Assembly: GCF_019175385.1 (NCBI RefSeq)
Contig: NC_083337.1
Span: forward strand, 165,801,713-165,865,712
Length of the DNA stretch: 64,000 nt
Reading direction: 5' to 3'
Origin: Lycium barbarum
Lineage: Eukaryota > Streptophyta > Magnoliopsida > Solanales > Solanaceae
Shown here: in pieces, positions 1 through 12,347 of the stretch
Position numbering within the stretch: position 1 is the first letter of the stretch
Layout: the number at the start of each line of letters is the position of its first letter
Notes under the pieces: generated by a model
The model's database searches: none
What the model was told of the DNA's origin: nothing
What the model saw: the letters and a program-made list of their open reading frames with translations, nothing else
Translations under genes and position numbers: made by a program

Positions 1-3000
1 GGTAGTACAATGATACTTGTCCAGGATAATGAAATGCCTCTGCAATGCCAACAAGTGCTAATTGTGGCACAAGCCATAACACTGACATGTGCACAATAAT
101 GGAACCTTGGTCAAGGTGGTTGGATTTTGCTAACTTTAGCCTCTTTGACTCGACTAAGGCTGAGACACCCATGCTTAGAAAATTGAGTACGTGTCCAACC
201 CCAATTCTTTGAAGGGGAGTAAGTGATTTGCCAGTCAAATTTTTCCACGTGGGAAAGAGAAATTTGTCGAACAAGGCTAGGAATATAGCAGTGGAGATGA
301 GGACAAAAACTAGTACGGATCCAGCTGGGATTTGGAAATGTTGTCCTACGTGGCGTTCCATTGCTAAGGCTTGAAGGACTGACAAACTTGCTTGGACACC
401 AATTGTAGTGCCAAGGAAAAAGCTACTTGACCATAGTGGTACGATTTTAATTAAGGATTTGAAATCTTCTACTTCTTGTACTGAACAAAGTCTCCATCTA
501 TTAGTTGTTGAACCATCTGGGTTAATATCACCTTCACTTTTAATGGCCGCACGGTTCAAGAACCTGGATCACCAGGAAATTCAATACTCTATTAAAACAA
601 GTGTCACATATTATTTCTGGCATATGCATCGTTATATTAGTAGACAAGCTACATATTCAATCACGAGATAGACCAAACGTACTCCGTTGAACATATTAAT
701 TAATCAGCAAAATCAATCATATTGATGTGACAAAAAAAGTACACAAAAGTGTTAACTCTCTATAATGATGTAACTTTTTAAAAGAGGTATTTCACACGAT
801 CCCATAATCTCATCACTATATATTCCACCAACGAAATAGCTTTATCCGTGTAAACCAAGAGAGATCAATTTGAACCTGAGTCCTGAGTGGGCGCAATACC
901 ATGATACTTCCTAAAAAGTAGTCACTCCCTTTCAATTATTGAGAAGATGTTTGATTGGATATAGAGTTTAAGATAAGAACAAAGATTTTTGAAACTTGTG
1001 GTCTAAAATAAATCAAAAAATTATAGCTATAAATTATCTCATTAAGGGTAAAATGTGATGTTTTAGATTAAATTATTAGTACTAAATATAAAAAAATGTT
1101 CTCTTTTGGATTGATTAATAAGGAAAGAATATCACATAAATTTGACTGGTTATTATTTACCTCCATTAGTTTTAATTTTCATGTGATAAACACTGATGGG
1201 TTCACTCAATTCACAACATACTTTTAGGAGGCGTATACATAGAGAGAGAAAATACTGAGCCTTAAAGAAGAGTTGTCATATCACTGACGAAAGAGACGCA
1301 CAGTCCTAAAGATACACTATCTCAAACAGTAGCCCGACAGCTCCACCAAAATTTCAACTAGTTTATGTCTCGTGGAGTGGACTTGACTGTTAAGATGGTC
1401 CTTCCTATATCGTGCTTTGGAATATATGGTAGTAAATCATAGACAAAACTAAATGGAACTAAAGATTTAATAGCCAATAATTCACAACTAAGACAATTCA
1501 AAACAAACAATAATGACTCAAATAAACCATAATCAAGTAATCAACCGACAACGGATGCCCCAAGCTCCAGGATAAAATCATGAGTAGTAAACACCAAGAT
1601 AGATAGAGGTACTCGGATCCTTCCTGTTAAAAATATTAGTACTCCGATACCTAATTATTTTGAAAATATTTATTGTTTTGGAAAAGTATGAAGTCATTTA
1701 TTACGTAGTAGTACTTTTTTTTTTCCAATATTAAATAGTGGACTACTCCATTAATTAAGTAAAACTTTTAATGAGAGATGAAGAGAATTTCAGACAAATA
1801 TTCTTATGATTAATACTATATGTTACAATAATAATTACCTGAAGGTTTTTGAAGGCGCAAAAAGTATTGCTTTGGGTTCCACGCCACTACGTCCATGGTA
1901 AAAATCGTCACCAGTCAATGGAAGTGGCATTTTTCTTTTTCTAATACTTGCAACCACGACACGAGCCAAACTAGTGAATGGACTCCCTTCTGGCTTAAAC
2001 TTGGTGTAAAATCTGGTTCCCATTAGGAAAATGACTGAAGCAACAACGTTAGCCGCTGCACAAATGAAAAATCCAACTTTCCAGCTAACATTATCTTCAA
2101 CATAGACTATAGCTGTGGATGCTACTACAGAAGCAGAATACCAAAAGAAGAAGAACCAATTGAAGAAAATCCCTTGTTCCTTTGGTTTATTTAGTTGATC
2201 GGCTCCAATTGTCGAAAGGGTTGATCGAGTACCACCACTTCCCAACGTTGCTAGAACTATGGCTGCATAGAGTACGACATATTGAATTCTTGGTTTAGGG
2301 ATACAAGAGGTTGAGTCAACTTCACAGGGTTTTGGCCTCAAAGTATCAAGTGTTGCTGTTAAAGCTAAGAGGATTGTACCCTACAAGTAGGAACCACAAT
2401 AAAAATCTTAGGAATACGCAAAACATTAATATACCATCCGTTCATATTATCTGTCTTTTAAGATATTTTTACACTTTTAAGAGTAAAAAACGTGATGTTT
2501 TGATCAGAAAGCCAATAACTTAACTTGATGACACGATAATTCCGACCTGAGATGTTGCGTGAAGTGTCTTTCTTGCTCGGTGATTAGTAACATTAAGAGT
2601 ATGGTTGGCTTAGTTGATCAAAAATAACTAATAAGCATCAAAAAGTAACTATTCAGATGCTGAAGTGTTGATTTTATAAAAATAAATAAGCAATTACGGT
2701 AGTACATAGAAGTGTTGAATTGACACAACAAATAGTCGGCGTGTTCACAGTAAAAAACGTGATGGTAAACACTTGCCTTTATAATGAATTACTTGACTTG
2801 TAAGCTTCTTTGTGTGCTTATAAAAATACACAACTACTTATAAGCTGATTTGACCAACAATAAACTTACTCAAACATCTTAAAGAAACCTTTTATTTTTC
2901 TATTAAATAAAGGTCTTATTCTAATTATTGGAGCATGAAGGGGTGAAACTTGAAGAAGATGCAGTTAATTACTTACACCCGCTATAACTTATATTCTAAT

Positions 3001-3966
3001 TTGTCAATCAATTTAATTAGCTAGGTCAAACAAAGTTAGTTGCCGACAAAATAGTGTTATTTAATTACCAATAATGAGATGATGGAACAAATCCAAATGG
3101 TAGAGAAGCAGCCAAGAAATGAGTCGGCAACAATTGCTGCAAGAACAGGAATTAAACTTCCAGCACCATTAACCAAGTTTGATATCTGAGCAGCATCGAT
3201 GCTTTCCACTTCAAATTCTTCTATCAGATACACAATTAGGTTGCTCTGCCAGCCTCCAAATGCTAGGGTCAAGCCTACTGAGCTCGCTGTTTTTATCATA
3301 GAGAATTAATGTCAAAATTGAGATATTATATCATGGATTTAGCATCAATACACTGATATATATTTTAGGTAGATAACTCGCTATAACATGTTAAATTACA
3401 CATATCGTGTAAAAAATATTTATATCGTCCGTGTTTATAAGTTAAGTCCTTATATTACACCATATATTCACATCGATGGATCACTACATCAAATGAAGTA
3501 AGAATACGTTAGTTGTAATTCACCTATTTGAGTAGTGGCTCAAATAAAAGGCTAAATATGCATAATCTGTCTGGGTTAGCTATTAGAAGCGACTTACAAA
3601 CCAAGTTGACCATTCTTTATTACTCTTATCTTCCTTCCATATTTTGCACTAAACTTTGAGAAATCAGCTATATTGTGCATTATGAATGGGCATATATAAT
3701 TATGCTAATAAAAAGCCATGAAATCAGTTTGGTGACTAATTAACTTTTTAAATGAGGTGATAGCACATCTTAACAGGTGAAAGAATAATGCATGGACAAA
3801 GGCAATTCACATATATCTCCATTATAAATAGACATGAAAATTGAAATAAACAATAATTGTTGGAATAGTGGTTAAAGGGAGACAGAGAGGGGAGACCTAT
3901 AATGAAGGGAAAGGTGATCCAGCCTCCAGTACTTCTTGACAACTGTGCCTCTGATGGAGCTTCCAT
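1..3966 (-). CDS. NPF2-type (NAXT-like) nitrate/peptide transporter, 5' part, four exons
   Basis: Proton-coupled transporter of the NRT1/PTR (NPF) family; substrates in this family include nitrate, chloride, peptides and glucosinolates, and members sit in the plasma membrane or tonoplast. Exons on the minus strand: 3966-3897, 3286-3069, 2380-1839 and 563-1 (continuing outside the window), all with GT-AG borders and matching phases, giving about 464 of an expected 570-600 residues without a stop. The start is the ATG at 3966, giving MEAPSEAQLSRSTGGWITFP, the usual NPF opening. Family marks: LIVYLIEEFEVESIDAAQIS, the LRPKPCE loop, GSGGTRSTLSTIGADQ, FFNWFFFFWYSASVVASTAI and SPFTSLARV before the central cytoplasmic loop. 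The last exon carries WSSSFFLGTTIGVQAS and AEAFHYPGQ. The ExxER/K proton motif usual in helix 1 is absent (GLTLAFGGW stands there), which suggests the nitrate-excretion (NAXT) branch of NPF2. Substrate cannot be told from sequence. Confidence 0.9.
564..1838 (-). other. NPF intron 3
   Basis: AT-rich intron of 1,275 bases between exons 3 and 4 of the NPF gene, with donor GT at 1838-1837 and acceptor AG just before 563. No coding domain, RNA gene or clear transposon was recognised. Introns 1 (3287-3896) and 2 (2381-3068) are likewise AT-rich and empty as far as I can see. Confidence 0.7.
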
Positions 3967-4922
3967 GGTTAAACACAAATGATAACTTCAAACTTTTGGG
4001 AGAGAACCAACATATATATATATCAGCTCAACAATGAGAGGGCAAGAAATAAAGCATAAACCCATGCGTTTATTTGTTTTATTTTTGTTCTCATGCGTTT
4101 AGTTGACTTTCAGGAAACAATTACTGTATACTAAACTATTATTCTCATAGTCATGCTTTCGTGGGACAGCCCTGATCCCTATATATATGGAGTATTTTGT
4201 CTTGTCATTTTCTTCAGTAATTATCAACTTGGCACTTATGAGCACGACACTGTTTCACTAAATATACTTGTAATTTCATATACATTATAGATATGAATAA
4301 TTTTATTAATCAGAATTTAGTGAACTGGAAAGAAATTATACAACAATTTGCTAAGATTTAATTATGGGCCATTTTTCATATTAAATTGTTATTTACAAAA
4401 TGGGAGTTGAGTTTCATTTTCCATCCCTGACAATATGTTATGTAGTACTCCAATAGTTTTAAGATTTCAAAAAATAAACACATTTGGTAAATTTTCTATT
4501 TCTAATTGATTACTGCATGTGAAAATCTATATGATGCTTCATGTTCCGACAAAAGCTTCCATCAATCTGAAGCTCCATGGTTGGTGAAGACAAGATTTTA
4601 GTTGCTAATTTGGCATGAAAGACAGATTGGAAAATATTAGAGATGGCACTAATTAATTAGAAGCAGACTTAAATGACACATAAGAAGAAATGATTAACCA
4701 CAAAAGAAGAGAAAAAGTTTTGGACAATCCATTTGAGGCACGCTATATAAGGTGATGTCTTCTAAGTAAATTTTTGTCTATGCAAGTGTAAATAGCAAAA
4801 TGACGTTCTACTCTCAAAATATAACGAACTATTCAGTAAACTTCATATGCGCACTAAATTAAAAGTTCAAAGAACTCTTAAATCTCTCAACTGCTTTGAT
4901 AAATATTAAGATGGAAGACATA
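3967..4922. other. NPF upstream region
   Basis: AT-rich upstream DNA of the NPF gene. A TATATATATAT run at about 4011-4022 lies some 45-55 bases upstream of the ATG on the gene strand. It could be a TATA box with a very short leader or just simple repeat. No other promoter element can be supported. Confidence 0.35.
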
Positions 4923-5452
4923 GGAGCCGTTTGGACATGATTTGAAATCATGAGATTAAATCACAAGATGAAATAATGAGATGAAATCATGTTTGGACAT
5001 GCAATTTGAATTTTTTAACTTGTATTTTTTCTTATAAACATAAAAACACCACAAGTTGTGAAAACCATCAAAACTTTTCCAATTCTTATACAATCTTACC
5101 AAATGAGCAAGTCATAGTTCATAACAAAATTAATACGCTACTAGAAGACCTTTCTAAAAAATAAAACATCAATTGATCAAATTTTAGTTCAATAAAATGA
5201 AAAATTAAACATGAGTTGTAATGTAACTATTCTTTAATATAATCCTCCAGGTAAGAGTAACTTTGTTATAAATATACTACCAACTTGCATATTGTAGATC
5301 ATTTAATTTTTGATATAAATGGCTGGTAAACATGATTGGTAAATATATCTACCAACTTATGGATCTTTTTTTACAAAATAGAAACTTCTAGATCAACTTT
5401 TACATTTAGAAAATTTGAAATCATGATTTGAAATCCCAAATAGACACTCTGA
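4923..5452. mobile_element. Putative foldback MITE
   Basis: A stretch of about 530 AT-rich bases without coding capacity. The left end reads GAGCCGTTTGGACATGATTT; the right end, read in reverse complement, begins GAGTGTCTATTTGGGATTTC. The terminal 30 bases are imperfect inverted repeats, and the palindromic word CATGATTTGAAATCATG lies near the left end, with the related ATCATGATTTGAAATC near the right end. A target duplication is not clear. The ends resemble non-autonomous hAT or Harbinger elements common in plants. Confidence 0.45.
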
Positions 5453-7090
5453 ATGAAGAGTTAATGCATGAATAATGTAAGGATGAAAAAATTTCAGTCT
5501 ATCTGTTTTTTTTAATGGAATAAGCATTTGTAGAGATTCAACAAGTAACTAATAACATATCTTTCAAGAATAGATGTGTAGTCTTTAAAAATTGAACAAC
5601 ACTTTTTAAAAAAATAAAGAAATAGGCATGTTCTTTAAAGAATAGGTAGTACCTTTTCACAAATTTTTGTATCTTATCCAAAAGGAATTTTAAATTTTGG
5701 ATCACTTCCAAATAATACCAACAAGACATGGAATTGTAGTTCATTTGATTAATTTAAAAGTTTAAGTTTTAGATACCGAATGTAAAAGCAAACACATAAA
5801 AGGCAACTGCTCGTTTGATTTGATATGTCCTCTGATTTTATTATTTCCGTAACAGCGTTTTCCTTCAATATTTGTAGTCAGAATTGACATTCAGATAAAA
5901 TAACTCAATTTGCAGATACTAAATAATCATAACTAGAGTCTCACTTTCAACTAATATTCCAATCACGCACGTAACTCCATTTTAGATGTACTAAATCACC
6001 ATAATATTGAGATAATAAGAAAAAAATATTGTTCAGTTAGGTTGAAGTCGGATTCTCGGAGATATGAAAAGATTATAATCATAATTGTTGCAATATTATA
6101 AGAAGGAAAAAGAATCCCTTGTTGGCGTTGTCCAAGCAGTTGAACATCTATATGTTGGGTATTTGCGTTGTACCCTCTAATTTTCATCATACCCTCCTCA
6201 GACCCACTTGTTGTAGTTGTACAAACTGTCGAACATGTGAACTGCATTTCATTTATAACATGATATTGTTTCTCGACAAAGTCTATGTAATTAATGAATA
6301 TATGTATCAAAACTGGGAGTACAGAAAAATTATATTCATTCTTTATCTAACCGAACCAATCATTTCAGATGTAATTATTGGTATCATCATTTTAATAGAA
6401 TCTTTGCATTTAAAGTAATCAAAGTCAATGCGACTTTTTCTCCTCATAATTTATGTATCCTTCACATAAGCCCCAACCAGATAATCATCATTAGACTGTC
6501 ATTAATCATTTGTAATTATATTTCTGGAGGTAAATTAGTTATGTTCCTAAGTTTCAAAAGGCCACGAAGGACCACAAAGACATGAAGAATTCTGCTTTTG
6601 TTTTACAATCAAGCTGGAAACTCAACCAGTAAGCAAATGATTTTTCAACGTAGAAACAGAACAAGAAAAGGAGGTACTATTTATCAAAATATATATGACT
6701 TAGAACTCTAATCATACTATATTATAAGTGGGAAGCTCTAAAATTAAAAGTTGGATTACGAAAATGCCCTTCCCTGTATAAAGCTTGTGTATAAAAATGT
6801 AAACTTACCTTCTAAAAAACAACATAAAAAAACAAAGATATTTATCATAAATAGTAGTAACAGTTAATCACTATCACAATGTTGTTGAGTCTCTTCATTT
6901 TTTAAAATTTGTGCTCTTTTACTACTTCATCGAGGAAGTGAGAAAGCTACCAGCTAAAAGAAAGCTACACATAACGCCATAACGGCATTAACAAAAATGC
7001 AATAAGTTGTTGTAGCAAAAGAACAACCAAATTGAGGTAAATTAAAATCTAATTGTGGTATGGTATAACTAAAACTACAGAGACCCCCTT
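5453..7090. other. Intergenic AT-rich DNA
   Basis: No gene, RNA or intact transposon was recognised. Open frames near 6000-6400 on both strands overlap one another and show no domain. A segment around 6170-6225 (ACCCTCCTCAGACCCACTTG) faintly resembles the 3' part of the SINEs described elsewhere in the window. Confidence 0.4.
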
Positions 7091-8390
7091 CAGCCCCTTC
7101 TATAAAAATAAAACAAAAAATGGGAGAACATGTACATTCAGAAAGTAACCCACCGACTTAAGTTTCTCATAGTTGACATGCAAAAACTACACATCCGATT
7201 CATCTCTGTTAACTGACATGCTTGTAGTTTCCAATTTAATCAAGATGAAAATAAGTTGGTCATTAATCCTATCCTACTGAAATGGAGCAAACAAAGGGCA
7301 ACACTATTTCGGGCCAAGAAAGAGTAACATGGTGATCTTCAATTCGTCTGAAGGCACAATAAACAGAGGAAAACAGTCATGTAATATGTGCTAAATGAGC
7401 AAAACAATATGCGTGAGAATTTATAAATCAGACCTCCTCTTTTCTTTCTAGCATCAGATGTCCATCCCCTAAACAGGAGCATATATAATTCAGTTTCTCT
7501 GCCACGGTTGGCAACTCCTGGCCTGAAGAAAGTGTTACCACAGGGAATAAAGAGAAGGATTAAAAAGGAAAAGAAACATACTGCTTCCACGATTCCTGAA
7601 ACATTTATAACATATCCAGTGTTTCGATCGAGTTTAACTGATGTTCTAGAATTTTAAGTATGCACCACTCAAGTAAGGGTTGAACAGAAGCCACAGTGAA
7701 CTTAGAAGCCTGCAAAGAAAATTTATTAAGAATATGCTTTCGTGTGACACCAAAAATCAAGTAAATATTTCATCAATATATTGCTTTACCTCGGCTTATA
7801 TTCCCGCCCAAAAACAAAAAGTGTGCTAACACATGCCCTTCCACACAAGTATTATAAAGCTATGGAACTTGCAAAGAGGAATATCGTATCAGTTCTTGTT
7901 TTCATCGTACCATTTGCTTTAATCCTCAAACTTAGCAAAATTACTGTAATTACTCGGTACTCTTCTCCACACTTTGTTGGCTTGAGCGGTGGAATTACTG
8001 TCTTTCTTAAGGGAACCTTGAGAAAATCAAGGCTAACGCCCTGAATCATCCCAATAGTACTCTGAGGAACCAAAAATGACGCTACCCATAATAGCCAACT
8101 CCAGACATAATTTTACCATAATAATAACTGGCAGAAACACAATCAATGGGGATTTATCCTTGTTTAGGATTAGGATGCTTGATTAGCATTGTTGGCAGTT
8201 GAGTATCAAACAGTTGCATAGCTTGAACATGCTAGGAAAAAACAAAAATATTGGTACCTACAACCGCTAGCTCCAAATATGATTTTGCAATAATAATAAT
8301 TGTGGCGAAAACTCAAACAGAAAAAAAAACTTATGTAAAGAGAGTTTCGAATGAAACGGAGAAGAATGATTTCTTCTCTGCCTCGACTGC
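7091..8390 (-). other. Unrecognised spliced-gene-like remnant
   Basis: The minus strand holds several exon-like pieces with fair splice signals: acceptor CCTCAG before a stretch encoding STIGMIQGVSLDFLKVP (about 8060-8010), a piece ending in a GTAAAG donor near 7790, TTTGCAG near 7710, and CTTCAG near 7523 before PGVANRGRETELYMLLFRGW. I could not join them into one open frame and recognise no protein. A possible first exon reading MAVEAEKKSFFSVSFETL lies at its upstream end but is split by the solo LTR that starts at 8391. This may be a decayed gene or a non-coding transcript; the claim is weak. Confidence 0.2.
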
Positions 8391-8937
8391 TGTAACGACC
8401 CATTTGGTCGTTTAGCACTTTTGGACTCTTTTCGCTAAAATACTCTTTCCGTAGTTTTAAAAGGTATTCTTGACTTGCGAGAATTGACGGTACAAATATA
8501 TTTATTTAATGAGTATGAATAGTTTATTCATAGGAATATTATTTGCACTCACACAAAGAATAAATTGGTAAATAAAATATTTGACGGAATGATAAAAAAA
8601 ATTTATAAGTACAAAAGTGGTAAAGTGAGTAAGTTATTAAGTTTATGTAATAAGACCGATAGTTTTTCTTTTATAGTGGATCTTTGAGTAATTTCTGAAT
8701 TTTAGAGTTTAACTATTTTATGGGTTCATATAATTACGTGTGCCTTGATAATATTTATAGGTGTAGGTACATGAATGCATGTAGCTAATTTATGTAGAAG
8801 TATAAATTAAACATATCCTACACTAGAGTAACTTTACATTGGGTTGTACTCCACTTTTCCTAAGGAATTTTTACTCATTGTAGCTTCTTTTAAGACCTAA
8901 TTATTAATATTAAATATATTTTTATTTAATTATATTT

Positions 8938-10105
8938 AGTAGCTAATTAAATTTTCTAAATTACAAATGGTAGCTATATCAAAAATACATACTCAAACAC
9001 ATTATCTTTCTTTTTTCCCAATCACTACCCATTTCAGATTTTTCATTTCTCAAAACCCTAAAAAATCTCTCTCCCCTTCTCTCAACCACCACACCATGGC
9101 CGCGTCCCTCTCTCTTCTCCCTCTCCATCTGCGCTCACCCCTCTCTCTCTCTCTCTTTTCCCTCACCCTCTGTGCTCACACCTCTATCTCTCTTTTCACT
9201 CTATCCAGTGAGGCGATGACACAGATCTGGCTATGTGTATTGTTGGTGGTGGCGGCGATGGCACTGGTTTTGAGATAGCGGCGGAGAAGATGATATGGAG
9301 GTGGAGAGATTAAGGTTTTATTGGTGGTGGAAAGATTAGGGTTTTTTTGTGGTGGTGGTGTCTCAGATTTGGATTTTTGGTGGTGGTGATATCTCAGATT
9401 AGGATTTTGGTGGTGGTGGAGAGATTAGGGATTTTGGTGGTGGTAGTGTCTCATATCTGGCCGTGTATATTTGTTAAAAGTCAAATACAAATACATTAAA
9501 AAATCTACATCTCACAAATTCACTGTTTTTGAATGTATTGGTCTTTGTATTTTTTTAGTGTATTTTGTTAATAGCCAAATACACTGTTTTTTAATGTACT
9601 TGTCATGCATATGAATTTTGTTGTCTTGTATCTAAATGTATTTGTTGAAATCCATTCAAATACACGAAAATTTGAATATATTTGGCTTCATATGTAGTTG
9701 GAATGTACATAGTGTATTTGAAATACATCAAAAAAAAGCCATTGAAATACATCAAAAAGAAAATCAGTAAAATTCATAAAAAAAAACACTGAAATACATA
9801 AAAAAAAAAGACACGAAAATACATTATAGCAGAAAAAAAAATCACTTAAAAATATCAAAGCAAAAAAAAAAAATAAAAAAAAATCACTAAAATACATCAA
9901 AAATATATATTAATATCTAATTTAATAGCTCCACCATTAAAGGCTAAAATCAAGGATCCTTTTTTTTTTTTACCATGTTCTCATGTATTTGTTGGCAACA
10001 AATACATGCGAAAACATACATTGTTTTGTCAAAATGTAGCTACAAATGGTAATATCTACAAGGTTAGTTACAAATGGTAGGAAACTACAATAAGGTAGTC
10101 ATTTA
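8938..10105. mobile_element. Nested TGTATTT-rich non-autonomous DNA element
   Basis: Inside the solo LTR. Both ends carry the direct word ACAAATGGTAG (near 8965 and near 10070). The interior has a CT-rich block (9060-9220), a run of GGTGGTGG motifs (9340-9450), and many AAATACA/TGTATTT words (9480-9900). A block of the same composition and order occurs at about 61,960-63,240, so this is a repeat family. No transposase is encoded, and exact termini and target duplication could not be fixed. It may be a Mutator-like non-autonomous element. Confidence 0.4.
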
Positions 10106-11504
10106 AGTAAGTTCACACCTAATAATTAGGTGTGAACTTTTAGGTTAGACTAGGTGAATGTTTAGTGGGCCCCAAGCAATGCCCATTTTCAAGGAAGAGA
10201 ACATAGCACGTACATAGACTAGAAAGGCATTATTCTTTCATTCACTCAAACCAAACACAATTCCTAAACATCTAAGTGACGACAATAACTGAAGGGTCAT
10301 TTTCCCCGTGAATCAAATCTTGCAGTGGCAGGTATTCTCTTTTACAATTGGTCCTTTCACATAAATAAATTAATGACTATTCACAAATGATTAATATCAC
10401 TACTTGAGTTGTGAGACAGAGATATGACCACTGTTAATTTGACTTTGCAGGAGTGAATTGACAAATGGAAGGGGGTCTCCTTTATTACGAAAACAAATTT
10501 TCTGTTTAGCTAAAAAAATTAATTAGGTCCCTTTTCATTTTAAGATAAATAAAATACATTTGGAAATTGTGTTTGGCTAGGGTATTGTTTGCTCAGGAAC
10601 TGCATGTAACGTGCAAAGTGTGATTAATAAACTTAAGGGGTAATAATGGGCATATGATGATCTAATTATTGAGCACTAATACTAAATGATGCAAGTCATA
10701 TTGTGTGATTTTTCATTATTGTAATAGAACAATGTTATCTCATATTTCACTCCTTACTCTACTGCCAAGATACGTTAGTTTTCTTTTTTTTTTTCTTTTC
10801 TTTTTTATCCGAATATCCCCAAGTTTAATTTATTTACAATAGAATAGATAAGTTTGCGTTCTTCCTAATTAATGCAACATATAAATATTGAAATTGACGA
10901 ATTGCATTGGATATATAACCCTATGGTTTTGGGCAAAATGATTTTTTAATAAAATTCCAGTTTTGCCCTCGGGGCTCGGATTTGACTTTGCTGTTCACTT
11001 CTGATTCTGAATTTAAAGCATAGCAATATGGGTGTCTTTAGACTCGTAATTAACGTAAGTTATATATTTGATAGACACCATCCGTTTGGAAGCACTTCGG
11101 AAGGGAAAAGTTTTGGTGTGAGAGTTCGTGACACCTATTCGGCATTGAGGTAGGTTACGGTCTACTTTAGTTAGACTCTGATTAGAAAATCATATGTAGT
11201 TGTAGAAATTGACGGGGACAGCATGTTAGGCCTTCGGGCATGGATTGGAGGAAATTCCAATTAAGTTGGTTCTGTCAGCTGTTATGTGGCCTTGTCACCA
11301 TATGTGATATTTCATGTGATTATCACCTGTGTGTATCTCCGTCACATACTAGCTTACTCATCACGTGGAAAGGAGTTGTAATATTGATAATTAAACAGTT
11401 CACAGTAATATGACTTGTACTTGTTGATTGTATATTGGTGATATTGTTGAGACTGATATCATGCATGACATGCTTTCCATATTATTCTTGTGATGATGTT
11501 TAGG

Positions 11505-11630
11505 TGAGTGATTGAGAGACTCCGAGGTCTTTGTCGGAGATTGAGAGTGACAGAGAGACTCCGAGGTCTTTGCCGGATATTGAGAGTGATTGATAGCCTC
11601 CGAGGTTTCTGCCGGAGAGCATGAGTGGTT
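11505..11630. repeat. 39-bp tandem repeats within the solo LTR
   Basis: Three degenerate copies of a unit of about 39 bases, each with the core CTCCGAGGT followed by TTGCCGGA or a variant and then ATTGAGAGTGA or a variant. Tandem minisatellites are common in large plant LTRs. No open frame is conserved across the copies. Confidence 0.6.
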
Positions 11631-12347
11631 CATGGACTTCGCGAGTCCCCCATGGGTCATGGCTTTGAGGCACTGCCTTTAGCATGTGTGTACGATAATG
11701 GAGTGAGAGAGGAGACTGTTGCATTGCATTGCATTCATCCACTCATATATTTGAATGGTCATTCGGTGAACTATATCTATCTTGGCTGATTTCATGATTT
11801 CTTTACACTATACTTGTACATGATACGTGACCATACCTATTTGCTTTATGTGCTACTTGTTAGTTTCCACTTCTTCATGCGTTATCTAATCATTGTCGGC
11901 CTATGATGCTTACCGGTACTAGTGTTGTACTGATACTACTCTTGCTGCACTTTTTGTTGAGTGCAGAGTACGATCTAGGTTCCAGTTCTACACCCCCTGC
12001 TGATACGCGAGGGTGACATCTTTCAGTCATTCAGGGTGAGCTACTTGGTCATCCGTAGCCCCTGAAGGACCTCCTATATTTATTTTTGTTTTTATATTCG
12101 ACAGACAATATGTAGCCTTCGAGTATTTTCAGACTTGTATTCCGGACTATATTTAGCGCTCTTGTACCCTTTGACCAGATTTTTGGGGGATGTCGTGACA
12201 TTTCTAGTGATGATAAGTATTTAAGACTTGATAGCTTCTTCTTCTTAAATTTTTCGCTTATTTAATTTGTTATTGGGAATGTGATTCGCCTACTCGGGGG
12301 ATAGTGTAGGTGCCACCACGACTCGTGAATTGGGTCGTGACAGCTGC

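Larger units (their letters stand above)
8391..12342. mobile_element. Solo LTR of a retrotransposon, 3.95 kb
   Basis: Begins TGTAACGACCCATTTGGTCG and ends TTGGGTCGTGACA, the TG...CA ends of an LTR. It is flanked by ACTGC (8386-8390) and GCTGC (12343-12347), a 5-bp target duplication with one mismatch. There is no internal copy of either end, no primer-binding site and no coding domain, so it reads as a solo LTR left by recombination. The right-hand part (about 10.9-12.3 kb) resembles large Ty3/gypsy-type plant LTRs. Removing the nested element at about 8.94-10.1 kb leaves about 2.8 kb, close to the 2,754-bp LTRs at 15.9 and 21.0 kb. Lineage is an inference. Confidence 0.7.

Noticed and set aside
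8967..9278. 103-codon open stretch with a leucine/serine-rich start resembling a signal peptide
   Set aside because: It is the CT-rich block shared with the repeat at 62 kb, so coding is unlikely.
9688..9900. Phenylalanine-rich open stretch
   Set aside because: Arises from A-rich runs in the TGTATTT-rich repeat.
8391..12342. Complete LTR retrotransposon with decayed interior
   Set aside because: No internal repeat of either end, no primer-binding site or polypurine tract; a solo LTR fits better.
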